Assembly: GCF_000379765.1 (NCBI RefSeq)
Contig: NZ_KB903430.1
Coordinates: 62,001-126,000 of the forward strand
DNA from: Flexithrix dorotheae DSM 6795
GTDB lineage: Bacteria > Bacteroidota > Bacteroidia > Cytophagales > Flammeovirgaceae
DNA: 64,000 nt
Reading direction: 5' to 3'
This document shows positions 63,662 to 64,000 of the stretch, piece by piece; the stretch's first letter is position 1, and every line of letters starts with the position of its first letter. Position numbers and translations under genes: made by a program. The notes under the pieces were generated by a model that worked only from the letters and a program-made list of their open reading frames with translations, was not told the origin of the DNA and ran no database searches.

Positions 63662-64000
63662 TTAGGAATGTGAAAGTACACCATTTTGAAAAATTCCCTG
63701 TATTTCTTTTGGGATTGGGAAGGTTTTTAGTGGAGGTACATTTGCTCCCCCAGGGTTACCTACCGGAACTTTCCCTACAAAGGATTTTACACCCCCCACC
63801 AACAATCTGGGAATTTGCCCAATAACTTCCTTCAGACGCTTAATTTTGATCCCAAAAATCAGCATTTTCCAATGTACAAAAGAATGGGCAAAAGGATATC
63901 GCTGCCCGATAATATGTGCCCGCTCCAAATGATTCCAGGCATTTTGCAAATGGCCCTGGGAAAATTCTAATCTATATTTTTCTAATTCTTTTTCAAAAAA
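63662..64000 (-). CDS. DUF3703 family protein, partial
   Basis: At least 112 codons, open to the right edge, so the N-terminus is missing. Continuous reading starts FFEKELEKYRLEFSQGHL at the edge. The body (WNHLERAHIIGQRYPFAHSFVHWKMLIF, KEVIGQIPRLLVGGVKSFVG, PVGNPGGANVPPLK, then PIPKEIQ) matches DUF3703, a short family often found near metal or resistance genes. It is likely co-transcribed with the beta-lactamase gene. Confidence 0.82.
   Translation of the reverse strand, partial: FFEKELEKYRLEFSQGHLQNAWNHLERAHIIGQRYPFAHSFVHWKMLIFGIKIKRLKEVIGQIPRLLVGGVKSFVGKVPVGNPGGANVPPLKTFPIPKEIQGIFQNGVLSHS

Overview
The window looks like a chromosomal segment of a Bacteroidota bacterium, most likely order Cytophagales. 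The DNA is AT-rich with weak Shine-Dalgarno signals, and one promoter matches the Bacteroidota form (TTTG, 19 bp, TAnnTTTG). Lineage hallmarks are present: type IX secretion (T9SS) C-terminal sorting domains, an ECF sigma/FecR/STN-type TonB receptor/DUF4249 cluster, a 7TMR-DISM histidine kinase, a LytTR regulator, WG-repeat and FGE-sulfatase domains, and many sugar-enzyme lipoproteins. No rRNA, intact tRNA, CRISPR array or complete insertion sequence was seen. Genus cannot be fixed from this sequence.

Layout. 0-6.4 kb (all minus): a VTT/DedA-like membrane protein cut by the window edge, rimM, a CcmF-type heme lyase, a LytTR response regulator, an MscS channel and a SpoIIAA-like protein. 6.7-9.7 kb: a DnaE2-type polymerase III alpha subunit. 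10-13.5 kb (plus): a DUF1737 protein, a SAM methyltransferase and a 7TMR-DISM histidine kinase. 13.5-16.9 kb (minus): a small membrane protein, an M28 aminopeptidase, a DUF3299-like protein and an RDD membrane protein. 17-18.6 kb: a small helical protein and a Bbp2-like porin.

18.6-31.2 kb is the most unusual stretch. It holds a secreted 14-repeat WD40/caspase-like protein, a DUF3592 protein, a multi-PAS/GAF histidine kinase, a sterol-desaturase-family hydroxylase, and a 1146-residue protein with three TIR domains, each followed by the same helical module, then a membrane helix, WG repeats and an FGE-sulfatase domain. Caspase-like and TIR domains are recurring effectors of bacterial conflict and regulated cell death, so these two genes are the best candidates for an undescribed signalling or defence function.

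31.4-38.9 kb (plus): two T9SS cargo proteins. The smaller is collinear with the C-terminal part of the larger, which carries a sugar-dehydrogenase-like head. 39-50.5 kb: a TPR-like protein, nicotinamidase PncA, an ECF sigma/FecR/TonB receptor/DUF4249 uptake locus with two trailing genes, and several unknown proteins.

50.5-64 kb (mostly minus) is an accessory region rich in exported enzymes: a sugar isomerase/epimerase-like protein, an enolase-superfamily dehydratase, a CatB/Vat-type acyltransferase, an LRR protein, an ADP-ribosylglycohydrolase lipoprotein, a medium-chain dehydrogenase, a frameshifted SMP-30-like lipoprotein, a GH35-like hydrolase, an FAD monooxygenase, a DinB-family protein, a class D beta-lactamase and a DUF3703 protein cut by the right edge. 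A repeat-rich patch at 51.5-52.2 kb surrounds a small membrane-protein gene that may be an insertion.

Several starts were placed downstream of the longest possible reading frame, because a signal peptide, lipobox or family N-terminus begins at an internal Met.
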